This document shows, in pieces, positions 19,168-20,352 of a stretch of 20,352 nt of DNA. The translations under genes were made by a program, and so were the position numbers. The notes beneath the pieces were generated by a model. That model was not told the origin of the DNA and ran no database searches. It saw only the letters and a program-made list of their open reading frames with translations. The number at the start of each line of letters is the position of its first letter. Within the stretch, counting starts at the first letter, position 1. Origin of the DNA: an uncultured Bacilli bacterium (GTDB lineage: Bacteria > Bacillota_I > Bacilli_A > RF39 > UBA660); contig CARZYU010000002.1 in assembly GCA_949113215.1 (NCBI GenBank), positions 10,199 to 30,550 of the forward strand. The letters run 5' to 3'.

Positions 19168-20352
19168 TATCAACACCTCCTTCGTTATCTTGGCTTTCGT
19201 CTGGTTTTTCTTCTTGTGGATCTTCCTCGTCCCCTTTTGGTGGAGGAGGAGCGTCCCCATTTGACTGGTAAGAGTCAGCAATATTAGCATTGATGTAATT
19301 TAATGACTGTAATACTTTTTGTCCTTCGCCATTAGGTAGAGGAGCAAGATTAAATATTTCTCTAACGTCGTCTATCATTAGAACAGCAATAGGCGCTAAT
19401 TCTTTTACGACACTTACCTTTGTAGTATTAGAAGCATATTGTAGTCTGTTAGCTTCAAACATAACCTCATTACCATAACTTCGCTCAGTATCAGTAAATA
19501 AAATGTTAGTAAAGCATTGAGACATCTGTATAGCGATAGGCTCAATAGCGCCTTCATAGAAAGCCGTCCATTCGTCTTCTTTAAATTTATTTTGTACGAT
19601 CGCCTCATTAACTCCGAAATAGTCATATATAGCGTTTTTTGTATACTCTAATTGGTCCTTAGATAATGGACTCGCTTTTTCATTGATAGGCGTATAGTCC
19701 ATTTTGGTATCTGTAACAATTATTCCACTACCATTACTAGACATTTGAAAGTTATTTTGTACGAATTTATCTCTAGCTTTTGTTAAATCTTCGTCTTTTG
19801 ACGATACTTTAGCCGATAAGATACCTCTAATACTGTTGATAAGTTTAGCAGCATTAGAGACACCCTGATTTATTGTAGACGCCATTTCTAAGGCTGGACG
19901 TAAAGCTGTATTCTTACTTCCAAAAATATCATGATCGAAGAAATGACCTCTCATGTGTATAACATCTTCGTAGGGAACACATTTAACTTTCCCTGTATTA
20001 AATATAAATTTTAAATATAATTGACCGTTTTTTTCTAAAAGATCAATTCTATTAGACATAAGCGGCCAGACAGCGACTAATTCGCCACTCGTAGAATATT
20101 CTGGGTAAATAAAAGCATTATTTGTTAATTTTAAATTGGCACAGATCTTATAATAAAAACTGTAAGCTTCCATTTGAGAGTTAGGCTTATAATTAAGTAA
20201 TCTCTCAATTTTTGAAATACCTGTTTTTCCAGTTCTAACGTGTTTAGCTTTTAACTTAGCAAAATTTCTACATAAAGCGTCTACAGCGCTTCTAACTTCG
20301 TTCATGTCCCACGCATTACCTGTATTTTGATAGTAGGTTGAGTTAAACGAGT
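19148..20352 (-). CDS. HK97-family portal protein (5' end beyond window)
   Basis: The frame is open to the right edge of the window: codons upstream of the internal ATG at 20305 read STYYQNTGNAWDMNEVRSAV, so the true start is outside. Portal-family features include NEVRSAVDALCRNFAKLKAKHV, the NNAFIYPEYSTSGELVAVWPL strand pair, EDVIHMRGHF, the clip/stem region with LSKDQLEYTKNAIYDYFGVNEAIV, and IAVLMIDDVREIFNLAPL near the end. A proline- and acid-rich tail (DAPPPPKGDEEDP) closes it. The dodecameric ring is the DNA entry channel and terminase docking site. Terminase genes should lie further right. Confidence 0.92.
   Translation of the reverse strand, partial: SFNSTYYQNTGNAWDMNEVRSAVDALCRNFAKLKAKHVRTGKTGISKIERLLNYKPNSQMEAYSFYYKICANLKLTNNAFIYPEYSTSGELVAVWPLMSNRIDLLEKNGQLYLKFIFNTGKVKCVPYEDVIHMRGHFFDHDIFGSKNTALRPALEMASTINQGVSNAAKLINSIRGILSAKVSSKDEDLTKARDKFVQNNFQMSSNGSGIIVTDTKMDYTPINEKASPLSKDQLEYTKNAIYDYFGVNEAIVQNKFKEDEWTAFYEGAIEPIAIQMSQCFTNILFTDTERSYGNEVMFEANRLQYASNTTKVSVVKELAPIAVLMIDDVREIFNLAPLPNGEGQKVLQSLNYINANIADSYQSNGDAPPPPKGDEEDPQEEKPDESQDNEGGVDNGDKQQ

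Noticed and set aside
4437..20352. CRISPR array, tRNA or integrase within the prophage part
   Set aside because: No regularly spaced direct repeats, cloverleaf or recombinase motifs were seen; the integrase is expected outside the window.

Overview
The window is the left boundary of a prophage in a low-GC, spore-forming Bacillota chromosome. Spore-coat cotJ genes, strong AGGAGG ribosome sites, extended -10 promoters and AT-rich codon use point to a gut-type Bacilli/Erysipelotrichia- or Clostridia-like host. The genus cannot be fixed from this sequence.

Positions 1-4436 are host DNA, all on the + strand. In order they are the tail of a SmtB/CzrA-type metal sensor, a Zn/Cd-exporting P-type ATPase, a small unknown protein, a TfoX-N-domain protein, a single-domain Clp-like AAA+ ATPase, a terminator, and then a cotJ spore-coat operon. 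That operon has a CotJA-CotJB fusion followed by only the first ~66 codons of cotJC (spore manganese catalase). cotJC stops inside its metal-ligand E-x-x-H motif, exactly where phage sequence begins. The prophage is therefore inserted in cotJC, as skin is in sigK or SPbeta in spsM.

Positions 4437-20352 are the late region of a siphovirus-type prophage, all on the - strand, read here from right to left in transcription order. It holds the portal (5' end outside the window), a small protein, the HK97-type protease, the capsid, four connector/completion proteins, the tail tube, a tail chaperone with a -1 frameshift site, the tape measure, Dit, a Gp37-like hub protein and a baseplate protein. After these come the receptor-binding lectin-like protein, a diversity-generating retroelement (DGR), a tail-type protein, a membrane coiled-coil protein, a holin, and a GH25/LysM endolysin that ends against a bidirectional terminator facing cotJC.

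The most interesting system is the DGR. A 109-bp template repeat (7854-7962) matches the 3' end of the lectin gene (8252-8360). All 10 differences fall on template adenines and none on the other ~84 positions. A DGR-type reverse transcriptase (YMDD, IGNYTSQ) lies just downstream. A third, diverged copy of the repeat (8018-8119) keeps the lectin reading frame but is not adenine-derived from this template, so it looks like the relic of another variable gene. No Avd accessory protein is recognisable. The phage thus pairs a self-diversifying tail tip with an insertion in a sporulation gene that may be rebuilt by excision.
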